This document shows positions 11,901 through 22,138 of a DNA stretch of 64,000 nucleotides, in pieces. Below the pieces are notes generated by a model. It saw only the letters and a list, made by a program, of their open reading frames with translations. It was not told the origin of the DNA and searched no databases. This stretch comes from Solen grandis (taxonomy: Eukaryota > Mollusca > Bivalvia > Adapedonta > Solenidae), in the NCBI GenBank assembly GCA_021229015.1, contig CM037782.1, positions 38,216,316 to 38,280,315 of the forward strand, written 5' to 3'. The position numbers and the translations under genes are program-made. How positions within the stretch are numbered: the stretch's first letter is position 1; the number at the start of each line of letters is the position of its first letter.

Positions 11901-12485
11901 CGGTCCGATACATTTATCATATTTTCTGATTCCTTGTCTGTTCTACAATCAATTAAAAACATTAACTTTTCGAATCCACTAATACAATATGTTTTAATTA
12001 AACATCATCACCTATCTTTTTCGAAACAAATTTATATTCTGTTGGGTTCCCAGTCATATGGGAATTCGAGGTAATGAGAGAGCTGATCGTGCTGCTAAGG
12101 CAGCCTCCGATTTAGACGAGGCCGATATAAAAATTCCATTTACAGATTTGAAATCTTCCATAAATAAATTGATCTCTTCAAAATGGCAATATAGTTGGGA
12201 CAACGCTCATTTTAATAAGTTACATTCTATTCAACCATCCTTAGGTTTTTGGTATCCATCTTCCCGCGCTGTGCGTAGGGAGGAATGTGTTATCAATCGT
12301 TGTCGCATAGGACATACTCGTTTGATCCTTGCCAGGAACCGTATACTATCAAACATATTTTAGTCGACTGTATTGATTTAAATCTTATTAGAACTAATTA
12401 TTTTAAAGTTACATCTATGTTAGACCTTTTTAATACTCTTTCTGTTGATTCCTTGATCGCTTTTATTAAAGACTGGCATTTATAA
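8941..12485 (+). pseudogene. LINE A ORF2: endonuclease, reverse transcriptase, RNase H, frameshifted
   Basis: An intact 198-aa frame (8941-9537) is the endonuclease, with QWNCRGLK near the start, CLQETF, GDLNGHNTLWG and SAIDLS. A linker with PWFNDECKKAI follows (9594-9854). RT pieces include an NYRPIAL motif near 10390, KAYDTTWKHG-like motif A, QGVPQGSILS (motif B) and YVDDF (motif C) in the frame 10547-10951. A linker frame lies at 11354-11686. RNase H shows IYTDGSKDG near 11750, FSAEAKAIELAL, FSDSLSVLQS and GIRGNERADRAAKAA at 12058. A C-terminal CxxxxxxxHxxxxC segment lies near 12330-12371. At least six frame breaks make it non-functional. The stop is at 12485. Confidence 0.88.
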
Positions 12486-12650
12486 CTAGCTTTGATTTTT
12501 ACATACGTGATATATTAAACGTGTTTACTCTCCTGCTGTACGGGATTCACTTGTGTATAGTTTTGTGACGTATCGTAATTTTAAGCGTTTTAAGACATTG
12601 TATGACGTCTTTCGGCTGTTGAGGTGTGTCTTATTCAATATTCTATTCTA

Positions 12651-12663
12651 TTCTTTCGAAAAC
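12651..12663. repeat. Target-site duplication, right copy, of LINE A
   Basis: ttctttcgaaaac pairs with 7117-7129. The LINE B reading resumes immediately after it on the right. Confidence 0.8.
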
Positions 12664-13600
12664 CATTTTGCTCATCAACAATAATGTTATTAGATTCAGA
12701 CCAAGCACTTAGCCTTTCACATAAAATGTAAATGTTAATTTATACATAGTAAATATAAACGATATCTCTCTGTATGACAATGGATCACTAGCATCGGCGG
12801 TTGAAAGAACAATAACTTTTATAAAAACAAACATTAAATAAAACATGCAAAAACACTACCGCTGTAGTCATTTTAACACCTCTGATGGAATATTATCAAT
12901 ACCGGTCGCCTTCTAAAGCTTAGCCTTGTCTATTGACTTCTAATATAGGTATATGATCATTAAATGACTGTTGTACTCCACCCTGTTCATTGGCATCACT
13001 TTTTATGAACAAAGAACTAATCTTGTCTCCATTTACACAGTATATCAGCTACAGAAGAGGAGGTGGATCCATCCTCATATACTATCTGCATAGGTATACG
13101 TTTACCTTTAATTTGGCCTATACCAATTTTACCTATTGATTGCCAGACTGATCAACATTACAATCAGATAAGAGTTCACTTTGCATTGAATACCAATAAA
13201 CACGTTTGGCTTTTTGCACTTCTCGGTTAAAATGCTTCCGAGCTTGTACAAAATCAGCTATGAGCTTCAATTTTCATTTCCACATGAGCAATTTAATCAC
13301 TTGCGTTCAGCAGTACAAACCACATTCCATAAATTGGTTAAAACAGATGTCCACCACGGTTTACCAGATCTATATTTCTTACTTTCTGTAACACCAGATA
13401 CAGTTTGAATGGTACATCTTTATACATATTATGCTTAATAATATTACACCAGTCTGTATATAAAATATCGATCTACTTGTAACTGAAGACCTTGTTCAAG
13501 GTTTGCAATAACATTATTAACTTGCAAAACAATTTCTGAAACACTTATATAACTTAAGTCATCAGGAACCATTTTTAAATTGAATTTATTATATTTAGTA
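12664..13600 (-). pseudogene. LINE B, antisense copy: linker and RT N-terminal region
   Basis: On minus, broken frames include GKIGIGQIKGKRIPMQIV, a WRQDFSSLF-like segment near 13010, DPLSYREISFIFTMYKL near 12775 (the PLNYRGISL-type RT motif) and DEQNGFR ending at the insertion. These are the standard linker and first RT motifs of this LINE type. The region joins 7116 at the LINE A target site. Stops and frameshifts are frequent. Confidence 0.75.
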
Positions 13601-13603
13601 TTT

Positions 13604-14450
13604 TCACAAGAAATCTCTATGAAAATACACACTATCACAAACAATATTCCACGACAACAATGAGTGGTCCGGAATACAAGTTGGTGCTAAAGTACTCAAA
13701 TCACAGCTATGATTTATAACGTCAGATGTTAATGTGACCGAAAAATCTGTAAACTTGGATAAGCTGTCATGTGTAGCCATGCAGTAATCAACCACGCTGA
13801 CCCTTTTACTGACACGAAAGTAATTTCATTTGAATATTCACTTCTACCATTAAGCATACATAAATTTGCATTTATCAAAAAATCGATAAACAGTTCACCA
13901 TAAAAAATATTATAAAATCTATAACATTACGAAGTGGTATATCATCAACACCAGCAATAAAGTCATCTAAATCGCCACAACGGCTTTTAAAGTCACCATA
14001 AATATAGATTGAACCTTCATTGTGCGAAGTGTATATATCAGCTAAAAGACTTTCATAAAACTTATTTACATCAAATAACCTCGAAGAGTTTTCCGGTGGG
14101 AAATAGCACACGCATGGTAATAATGTAAAGTTATCATATTTATAATCCATTTTATGCCACAAAATACATTCACAAGTGTCATTTAAGATAGAATTATTGA
14201 AGTTATCGCACAGAGAATTACATATCAAAAAACCTACTCCACCCGAACCAGTTATGGCATTACGATGGATAAGTTTACGGTTATGTCCAAGCCACTGGTA
14301 TCCTGTAATATTCAAAGCATTGTTCTCAGTCGAATGTGTTTCAGCTAAAGCAAAAATGTCAAAGTCATAATTTAAAATACATAACTCCACAAGAGCAAAA
14401 TTATCAGAGGCACAGAACATTTAAAAGCCCGGACATTCCAAAACCCGGCT
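13604..14450 (-). pseudogene. LINE B, antisense copy: endonuclease domain
   Basis: The largest frame is 13875-14420 (181 aa). It shows FALAETHS (catalytic Glu region), GSGGVGFLI, CYFPPENSS and IYGDFKSRCGDLDDFI (an N-to-K change in the usual GDFN motif). After one frame break, 13604-13795 continues with VDYCMATHDSLSKF and IPDHSLLSW, the terminal Asp-His motif. Upstream of the ORF start the reading continues as FWNVRAFK near 14440, the usual N-terminus of the domain. This is an APE-like endonuclease that would nick target DNA. It is inactive here. Confidence 0.85.
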
Positions 14451-14650
14451 TTATACTAATGACGGCCGTAGCCGGCTATATCACAGCCACCACCACGCCT
14501 GCCGTTCCTGCCACGCCCACCACCTAGCCTGCGATCGTCACCTTTTCCGTTGTCGTGACGGCTTTCCCGATCATTACTGTTGCCATTACGGTCGCCCTGT
14601 CGCCACGGACTGCGGCTGTCAGAATCACGTGCCTAAAGACAGACGCACCA
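14440..14650 (-). pseudogene. LINE B ORF1 C-terminal remnant, Arg/Gly-rich
   Basis: On minus, immediately before the endonuclease, a frame rich in Arg, Gly, Asp and Asn includes GGGRGRNGRRGGG and ends at a stop near 14460. RG-rich tails of this kind bind RNA and suit the end of a LINE ORF1. The 5' boundary of LINE B is probably near 14650, but no target duplication was found. Confidence 0.5.
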
Positions 14651-14665
14651 GATTTTTATTCTAGC

Positions 14666-14691
14666 ATACCCACAAATTAGTTTGTGGGTAT
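14666..14691. repeat. Perfect hairpin, 11-bp stem, 4-base loop
   Basis: atacccacaaa and tttgtgggtat flank the loop ttag. The hairpin lies just outside the LINE B 5' end. Function unknown. Confidence 0.8.
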
Positions 14692-14699
14692 ACTCAATA

Positions 14700-15340
14700 T
14701 ACTATGCAAAATATGCTTTTTCTCGATAGCTTAAAATGATGTCATACACCATACTGTCTACTGAGGCAAATAGGTGTTATTAATTGTGATGTCATCAGTG
14801 CATCTTTCATTTGACCAGATTACCCAATGCACCCAAATTTGCAATGGTATTAGCAGGAAAGAAGACGTGAGCGGTTAGGCAGTTGAGGACACAGCTCTCC
14901 GATCTGGTAACTGTTCACTACTGAAGTCTACAGACTAGACATCCGGAACTCTTCCAAGAAAACCGCTAGTTTAAAAGCTGGCCAAAATAAATAAGATGAT
15001 GTTCGAGTCGCTATTAAGTATTACGCTTAATGAACGCAGGTATCAACATTCTTTGAAAATGTGTTAAACAACATTCCTCCTGAAAATCAGAGCTTCAAAT
15101 TGTTTGCCTTTTGTTATAATTTCATTTGAAGCACGTTCAACTCCAATCTCATCAAACCATTTCCTAACTAACGCTCGCTAGGTAGGATCTGATGATATCG
15201 CATTAAAGGTCGCCTCAAATAATCCTTGGTAAGCCCATCAAATCATCGGATTCAAAATGCTTCGGTTTATATTCGTGAATAATCGCTAGTAAACGGCACC
15301 GAACGGAAATTTTAATTTTGCAGATTTCACCATTGTATTC
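14700..15340. other. Unassigned sequence
   Basis: I see no recognisable gene or repeat family in this stretch. Confidence 0.5.
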
Positions 15341-15346
15341 CAATTT

Positions 15347-15595
15347 TCAAAAACAAATTGTTTTAAAACGCGCATTCTGATTTAATATCATTTTCTTATT
15401 TATATTTTTGACGTAAAGGTCGACTTGAGACGAACTTTTACGGGATGTCGAATCTTTGTAGCGTAGAGTATCTGAGTTAAAACGAACAGCAGATTTTCTA
15501 TTACTATTGTGCGATTCTCTTATCATCTTCTCGTAATATTTCGGACATGTTGCATTTGGCAGATAGCCGAGATTGTCCATTTGTGCTAGCGTCAT
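15347..15595 (-). CDS. Hypothetical 82-aa ORF
   Basis: The 82-aa frame is rich in Lys, Ser and Asn with a mixed, non-repetitive composition. It starts MTLAQMDNLGYLPNA and includes CPKYYEKMIRES and KDSTSRKSSSQVDLYV. Codon use looks less A/T-biased than in random ORFs here. I recognise no domain, signal peptide or membrane segment. It could be an exon, a fragment of an unknown mobile element, or chance. There is no supporting neighbour. Confidence 0.25.
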   Translation of the reverse strand: MTLAQMDNLGYLPNATCPKYYEKMIRESHNSNRKSAVRFNSDTLRYKDSTSRKSSSQVDLYVKNINKKMILNQNARFKTICF

Positions 15596-15724
15596 AGGTG
15601 GGTTTCCCGAAGTAAAAATGAATTGTTGGTAGGAACTAACAACCAGCTGTCGTGTGTTTAGTGAATGCGACTATTAGGTAACAATAGGTAGTAATTACGA
15701 TTTGGTTTTCTATATACTCACATC

Positions 15725-15960
15725 GTTCAATCGGAAAATGAGACATCAGTTGGAATCGACAACTCCCGTGCTATATACATGTAGTGCGGAGCGCAGTAGA
15801 TATACGAGGTGAGTATTTGTACGGTTTTTATATTTTCTATCGGTTTTTATATTTTCTATCCAATATTGGGTAAAATCAAGAGTACGATTTCAAAGCCTAT
15901 CTTATATAGTCGTATATAGCACGACTGTTGTCCAACTGATGTCTCATTTTCCGATTGAAC
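15725..15960. mobile_element. MITE-like element with about 50-bp terminal inverted repeats
   Basis: The left end gttcaatcggaaaatgagac continues atcagttgga. The right end is its exact reverse complement for 30 bases. After a few mismatches the arms match again at cgtgctatata. The whole is 236 bp. The loop region includes a tandem pair of ggtttttatattttctatc at 15812-15850. There is no coding capacity. I could not see a target duplication, so the superfamily is undetermined. Confidence 0.8.
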
Positions 15961-17470
15961 AGCTTGATACTGCGATAAAACAGTGTGCAACCACTCACGA
16001 CAGAAGCTGTTATGTCCAGAATATAGGAACTCGAAATTACACTGGGCTAATCATTTCGTCTTCATTTGTTCTGGTACTCTGCTTTGATTAAAAATACATA
16101 ACCAGAAACCATTTCTCATTAGTAGGCTAATTACCAGTATTATACTGGACTTCAGAGTTCAGTTTGTAATTTAGCTTGTAAGTTGTATTAAACAACACTT
16201 GCAAGCAGATGCCAAAATTTATTGAAAGCTAAATTCAAATTTTACCGGTTAATCCATTCGACGGTATTTGGTTATCATACTAGACATAAAAAGTTAGTGG
16301 TTAAGCATCATATGCTTTGGATAGACCGGTTAATAATAAACCGGGCAAGCCTTCCTGTTTTAAAAAGAAATCTTAAAATGAGATTGTTTCGACTTCAGCC
16401 TCGGACTGCCATACTACAAAATAAATGATTTTCACTGAGTAGCCCTTTAACCTTTCTTAGCGCCTTGCTTTACAGCCTCAGCTTGCTGAATGGTTTCTCT
16501 CCCCAACCCCCAACCCCTTACTTCTTTGATTTGCCAATTCTGTTCTCCTCCTGTAGTCATTCCTTACCTTAGGGACGCTGCGCATGGCTTCATTTATTAA
16601 TCTGGCTTTGTCTTCCTCATTCTTACCATCAAGCTCAAGAAGACACGATAGGGGGACGAAGCTACTAATAAGGCGAAAGGCCTTCACTTCCGCCATGCAC
16701 ATGGGAACTTTGACGTCATACACGACAGCCTTTACCTGTTTATTTGCCCGATTTCATTCAGGAACTCCTTGATCTTCTCCCTCCAGAAAATTATTTCAAT
16801 AACCAAAAAGAACGCTTTAGTAAATGTATTGATGTTCTTGAACTTACCAGACATCTAATCTGCCCCATGGCAAGAGCCTTACAGACCGTCCTGATTAGGC
16901 GCAAACCGTTGGACTCTGAGATGTTCCAGAACGTCTTATAATATATTGCTAATTCATTGCTGAAATTGCCCATATTTCAAGTTAAACGATCATTAAAAAT
17001 GTATGGAATCATCTGGCAGATTACACGTATATTTAAAGTGTGCCGAAGATCCCCCAATTAACTAAAGTTACGACCTACTTTAAAAAGACGTTTCAGATGA
17101 AGTTTATCTTTTCATTATTAACGAAAGTTAGTTGAAAATCGAAACTAATCCGTAAATCACAAATGGCTGTCGCCACTGTTATCGTAAGTATCCTGATTAA
17201 ACGACGACATGATTATATAAAATCTTAGATTGAGATGGATATAGTTTATCTTGGCTCTCGAGAGACTGCCAGATTACGCGACACGACGAGTTGTGGGTAA
17301 TCGTCACACAAGAGAAGGAAAACCATGTAAACGAGTCAAGTTGAGCGAAATAAAGATAGTTTTAGCGTTTAATTAAGTTGTAAGTGATTTGTAGTTATAT
17401 GTAATTCTTGCAAGAAAAAATAAAAAGTATGGCAAGTTATTAGTTAATGATTGATGTTAGTTGATGATTA
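15961..17470. other. Unassigned sequence with weak ORFs
   Basis: Overlapping ORFs on both strands at 16478-16973 (81 aa minus, 65 aa plus) are slightly GC-richer than the flanks. They may be an exon or repeat remnant, but I recognise nothing in them. The plus frame contains PDFIQELLDLLPPENYF and ICPMARALQTVLIRRK. The rest is AT-rich with no feature seen. Confidence 0.4.
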
Positions 17471-17821
17471 TTGTTAATGCTCTTGTGCAACCCTAAGAGA
17501 AGTTGTGATAGTCCTTGCCAAACCTTCTACACCATTCCCAGAAGACCAAAATGGCTATATGAACAGGGGCAGGCACGCATTAAACGGTATTACCTCGATA
17601 ATGATGGGAAAATCAGAAAGTGGGGGGCAACAGATAACCATCGAATATGTGACTGCCATTTCACGGAGGAGGAAAAAGCAGCCATCTTGCATCCTAAATT
17701 TCGTAAGCCTGGGAGAAAACTTGTTTTGCCATCAATATTTCCTAATAAATTGACAAGTACAAAAAGCAGAGAACACCATCTAAGTCGACCAACAGAGAAT
17801 ATACTCCTCCCATGTAAAAAG
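17471..17821 (+). CDS. THAP-type zinc-finger coding segment (partial, probable exon)
   Basis: The frame shows the C2CH layout of a THAP domain: a Cys pair near the start (SCDSPC), FYTIPRRPKWLY, a Trp (RKWG), then RICDCHF with the Cys-x2-His ligands, and KLVLPSIF matching the usual AVPTIF close. THAP domains bind DNA and occur in animal transcription regulators and in P-element-type transposases. The frame runs open to 17863, but aaaaag|gtaaac at 17821/17822 is a good splice donor and the sequence after it is low-complexity, so the exon probably ends there. The start at 17471 is uncertain. No transposase core is seen downstream. Confidence 0.5.
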
Positions 17822-17879
17822 GTAAACCGAGGAAGCTGTTGTTTTTTTTTTGTAAGCAGTTAATATTTTTGATAGTGAA

Positions 17880-18184
17880 ACAGGTGGTGAAGTGTTGAAC
17901 TGCTTTTTTTGCCCAATCTAATTTAACACGTTCTTTAAGAAGAAGTGACTTTGTACAAATTGGAATATTTTGTTCTTTACTAGGAATACGTAATTTACTA
18001 ACTCCGTCTATAATGTCACCAAGTTTAGTCACTGGTGGCTTTTCAGCAGCTACAGCCGCATTGTTTGTGTTAAGTGTTTGTATAGCAATTGTTATCTAAG
18101 TGACATTTAGGCTTGTAAGATATAAGGAGGCATGGAGAGCCTGAAATCTGCTAGATTAACATTTCGAAGATGTTCGGGCACCGG
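17880..18184. other. Unassigned sequence, possible tail of the SWIM pseudogene
   Basis: A minus ORF at 17742-18032 (96 aa) reads PPVTKLGDIIDGVSKLRIPS upstream and KSLLLKERVKLDWAKKAV. It follows the SWIM pseudogene on the same strand and could be its continuation, but I recognise no domain. Confidence 0.3.
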
Positions 18185-18830
18185 GTTATAATCATTTTCC
18201 CCTGAACTGTTTCTTTTGTTTCTTCTGCTTAAGTTCCAGATCTTTCAAAGGTTGTGGTTCTATATTTGGAACTCATGGAACTGTTCATTGACACAGGTTT
18301 TCAGTGCAGCTTCGGCCATCTGGAAGAAACCTGTGTCTACGTACTATGAACTCATAGAGACCAAACATAAGAGCAGCAACATGAGTGTAAGCTTTCCCCA
18401 GACCTGCTACACACATGCATGTAACTGGTTCTCACGATTCCTTAAAAATAATAATAGTGCTATACCGTGTACCACTGGTGTCAACGGAAGGACTGGAGAT
18501 GCACTTGACTGCACAATAACCATTTACTTCTGACAATTCATTTAACTGATAGCCACTTATATGGTTTGACTCCCACAAGTCGAATGATCTTAATACTTTG
18601 TAGCACTTCGGTGTTTTCTTTGAGTACAGTTCAAAATTCCCATGATCTTTAATTGTAATGTCATGAGATGCCATTCAGTAGTTCAAATCAACATCAATTT
18701 TCATATCTGGTACCTTTCGAATGTCATTTGTCCAACCATTTTTCAATTTCAACACATATTCCGTTGTTGAATTGAAAGGGTCAATATTCTCATGATAAAG
18801 TCTTAGCAATAAATGTTATTTTCCCCTTAA
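18185..18830 (-). pseudogene. Decayed SWIM zinc-finger protein, of the YqaJ-associated animal type
   Basis: One minus frame, with three stops, can be followed for about 200 codons. It shows DPFNSTTEYVLKLKNGWTND, a KCYKVLRSFDLWESNHI segment (ORF 18432-18674), YSTIIIFKES then a stop, CMCVAGLGKAYTHVAALMF, and LPDGRSCTENLCQ then a TGA where Trp is expected. The CxC...xH arrangement is the SWIM zinc finger, with the third ligand Cys replaced by Tyr. In bivalve and cnidarian proteins I know, this domain precedes a YqaJ-like nuclease, which is not seen here. The neighbouring THAP segment is on the other strand, so they are not one gene. Confidence 0.65.
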
Positions 18831-18934
18831 AGGCACTCCAAGGCTTCTAATAAGTCCTGTCAGCTGAGTATTCAATAAGTTACTCAGATTACAATTGTTG
18901 AATTGAAGGGGCGATCAATTGTTGAATTGAACGG

Positions 18935-19115
18935 GAAATATAAAGGTAGTTAAGGACTGGTTGGTCCAGTATCAGGATAATGTGATTAAGTGTGGTATCA
19001 TGCCACATGTCTATGGTGTGATACTGCAGTGTGGCAGCAATATATCTGTCTCAAGCAGATATAGTATCCTAGTGACTAAAATACTGTTGATGGGACTTTA
19101 AACCCCACAAATAAA
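18935..19115 (+). mobile_element. SINE-1 family, 5'-truncated copy
   Basis: The sequence runs from aggactggttggtccagtat through gtggtatcatgccacatgtc, gtgtggcagcaatatatctg and gggactttaaaccccac. This is the conserved 3' body of the SINE seen complete at 61071-61381. The tRNA-like head is missing. Confidence 0.85.
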
Positions 19116-20547
19116 CTATATAATATAAAATGTAATAAGCTTTCTACTTTACATACACTGAGGCTCCCATTTCCAGTGTGTTCTGTTTCCTCTTCATGCC
19201 TGTTGACTAATGGGCTCTAATCCAGATATGCTGGCACTATGTTAAGTGGTATTTTACGACCAGGTTGAACTACTCTGCAAATCAGTTTAGTTTAAACATA
19301 TTTTATTGCCATACATACTTACATACATACATACAAAAAACAAACCAAAAAGAAGAATGCAAATGGGTCAAGTCACAAGTTCAAAAACTTAGTTACGGCT
19401 CTCCCCCCGTGTCATTGTATTTCAGGGAAATTAATGTTTTGGTAATGTTACTGGTGGAGAGGGAGAGGGAGAGTTACGGCAAATCAGTGAAATATATATA
19501 ACAATTTAGCTGTGACAGAAACCTTATATTTACATAAAAAATGACCTATATTTTTCTTGATATTTTTACTTGTAGCTTTCTTATTTGGAAAATTAGCATT
19601 ATAAATAAAAATTGGGATTTATAAGACAATGATTGACAATAAAATTATATAAATCAAGTGGTATATTTTAAGGAAAGTTTCATTATCAACACTAAGATTA
19701 TAAGGATAACACCAGTTACGTTAAAATTCCATGAATTATTTATTTGGGGGAAGAAAAAAACAACTATTTATTGGAATATTTTGACTGGATTCATTCTATA
19801 TGAATAGAATGTTTACCTACCGATCAACGGCTTGGTATTTATGCTAAAGTCAGTTTAATCTTGAAAGAATATGGTGACGTGTCATTGTATTTCAGGGAAG
19901 TTAATGATTTGATAATGTTTCTGGTTAATTGTGTAACATAAAACTGAAGTTTTTGCAAAATCCTATGGTTCAGTAAGGTTTAAGTTTGGTTTTATGTAAA
20001 TTCTGTGGTGCTTCAGGCGTTTAAGTGTGATTTCAATAGAATACTAGATTCCGTAAGATTATGAAATGATACATATCTCCAGTAGTTGACAATGCTTTAC
20101 CGTCATAACTCATGTTATCTGTCAAAGATGTAGCCGGAAAGACAAAACTGTAGCAGAAATTATTAAACAAACTCTGTACTAATATTAGTAATGTCAATAC
20201 TGTGTTTATTCCCCAGAACTGAACATCTCGTACTTTCTTGCGTTTCACGAGAGCGAGATTTCAGGTTATCGAACACGTAAATAAAAAACAGTCATACATA
20301 AATGTGAACCCTCTTGTATAACTACTAAAAGTCATCCAAGCCTTTCATTGTTTTCTAATTGCAGACTTTCTACTGTTTTAAAACATGAAAAATGGAAAAA
20401 TAGATTACTTTTTCGTAACAAGCTAATAATACTTACAACAATTTAAGAGAATGTTTACATTACCTGTGAACACAACAAGCTGAAAACATACAAACATACA
20501 TATGATTGATAATAAGCCAAAAATTGCTCAAGTCAGAACTTCTTCTC
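19116..20547. other. AT-rich sequence with one spaced direct repeat
   Basis: There is no gene evidence. A 48-bp imperfect direct repeat (gtgtcattgtatttcaggga core) lies at 19409-19456 and 19877-19924. Confidence 0.5.
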
Positions 20548-21197
20548 TGGTTTATTATTCTCTGGCTTGTTATTCTTTGGCTTATTATCCGCTGGCTTAT
20601 TATTATCAGGCTTATTTATCCTCTAACTTGTTATCCTCTGGCTTATTATTATCAGGCTTATTTATCCTCTAACTTGTTATCCTCTGGCTTATTATTATCA
20701 GGCTTATTTATCCTCTAACTTATTATCCGCTGGCTTATTATTATCGGGCTTATTTATCCTCTAACTTGTTATCCTCTGGCTTATTATTTTCTGGCTTATT
20801 TATCCTCTAACTTGTTATCCTCTGGCTTATTATTATCAGGCTTATTTATCCTCTAACTTGTTATCCTCTGGCTTATTATTATCAGGCTTATTTATCCTCT
20901 AACTTGTTATCCTCTGGCTTATTATTTTCTGGCTTATTTATCCTCTAACTTATTATCCGCTGGCTTATTATTATCAGGCTTATTTATCCTCTAACTTGTT
21001 ATCCTCTGGCTTATTATTTTCTGGCTTATTTATCCTCTAACTTCTTATCCTCTGGCTTATTATTATCAGGCTTATTTATCCTCTAACTTGTTATCCTCTG
21101 GCTTATTATTTTCTGGCTTATTTATCCTCTAACTTATTATCCTCTGGCTTATTATTATCAGGCTTATTTATCCTCTAACTTGTTATCCTCTGGTTAT
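20548..21197. repeat. Minisatellite, 46-bp unit, about 14 copies
   Basis: The unit is ggcttattattatcaggctt followed by atttatcctctaacttgtta and tcctct, giving a period of exactly 46 (for example 20594 to 20640). Variants swap tatcagg for ttctgg and cttgtta for cttatta, distributed irregularly. The first copies are degenerate. The 70-aa ORF at 20506-20718 is only the repeat translated. Confidence 0.95.
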
Positions 21198-21384
21198 TAT
21201 TGGTTTGGAGTGTTCACAGGTATTGAATCTGATGTAATATTTATAAAATCTTGGGCATAAATTCTATGTGGTCTGATTCTATAGTAAATCCACCCCCGGC
21301 CCCCCTCAACCCAAAACATAACTTAGAAAGCCCTTTCACAAATCCTATATACAACGGCCCTTATCGGTGAGAGAATAGTAAGCG

Positions 21385-21440
21385 GTTCGGTAGCTTAGTC
21401 ACTGTAAGCAAGGAGTGACGGGTTCGAGTCCCAGGAGTGA
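21385..21440 (+). mobile_element. tRNA-like SINE head fragment
   Basis: ttcggtagcttagtcactgt, then gggttcgagtccc, resembles A-box and perfect B-box sequences of a tRNA-derived SINE. The acceptor stem does not pair, so a functional tRNA gene is unlikely. Confidence 0.4.
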
Positions 21441-21489
21441 GTTTTTTGCAAAGGATTTTTTGTTGGTTGATTTATGTCCGAAAGGGTGG

Positions 21490-22135
21490 GGAATCGCACA
21501 AATCTGAGCTAGTATTAGGATGGCCCGTTGTTCGTGCGTCCACCCGTCGTCAACAATTTTCTTTAAACATCTCCAACACCGCTGAATGGATTTTGTTCAA
21601 GCTTCACAGGATTTATTATATTGAGGCCCCCTTCCAAGAGTGGTCAAATTTCTTTGATTGGTTACAGAAGTAGGTCACAGGAGTTATAGATTTAAAAAGT
21701 GAAAAGTTTTTTTTTTTTTTTGCGAAACAGATGGGGATAGAGCTAAGATAGTTGGTATGTAGTATCGTCTTAGACTCTACCAAGTTTGTTCAAATCATGA
21801 TCCTGGAATCAAAATTGGCCCTGCCCCAGGGGCCCTTGATTTTACATAGACTTATAGAGGATACACTGGAAAAGTCTTCTTATCAGAAGCCACAAGACAT
21901 GGAGTTAAGATTTTTGTGTGTGTTACATGGCCTAGTGGACCTCTTCCGAGTTTGTTCAAATCATGGCCAGGGGTCAAATTGGCCCCGTCACAGGGGTCAG
22001 TTGATTTCAAAAACTAGCATAGGAAAAACTAAAAACATTTTTTTTGTGACCTCTACCAACTTTGTTCGAATCATGACACTGGGGTTAAAATTTTCCCTTT
22101 TTCTGGGCCAGAGATAACTTGATTTATGTAAACTT
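21490..22135. repeat. Dispersed repeat related to the core of GCTCACC copy 1
   Basis: cgtcgtcaacaattttcttt, then aaacatctccaacaccgctg, parallels 344-390. A degenerate unit with tttgttcaaatcatg recurs at 21786, 21954 and 22063. The GCTCACC ends are not seen, so this is an internal fragment or relative. The 121-aa ORF at 21752-22117 is the repeat translated. Confidence 0.55.
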
Positions 22136-22138
22136 ACA

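Larger units (their letters stand above)
7130..12650 (+). mobile_element. LINE A: near full-length RNase H-bearing non-LTR retrotransposon (I/Nimb-like), inactivated
   Basis: About 5.5 kb. It has a GC-rich 5' leader (7130-7683) opening with a near-palindrome (ggcccagccggctggggcc), ORF1 with three zinc knuckles (7684-8901), and ORF2 (8941-12485) with apurinic-type endonuclease, RT, RNase H and a terminal Cys/His segment. A short 3' region ends in ttctattcta repeats. A 13-bp target duplication with one mismatch flanks it. The domain order and presence of RNase H fit the I superfamily, and Nimb-type elements are known from snails. The clade call is inference. Several frameshifts break both ORFs. 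It is younger than LINE B, into which it inserted. Confidence 0.88.

Noticed and set aside
17471..18830. Single THAP-SWIM fusion gene
   Set aside because: The THAP segment is on plus and the SWIM relic on minus, so they cannot be one transcript without rearrangement.
20506..20718. 70-aa hydrophobic ORF resembling a membrane protein
   Set aside because: It is the translated 46-bp minisatellite.
21752..22117. 121-aa ORF
   Set aside because: Falls in a dispersed tandem-type repeat with no domain.
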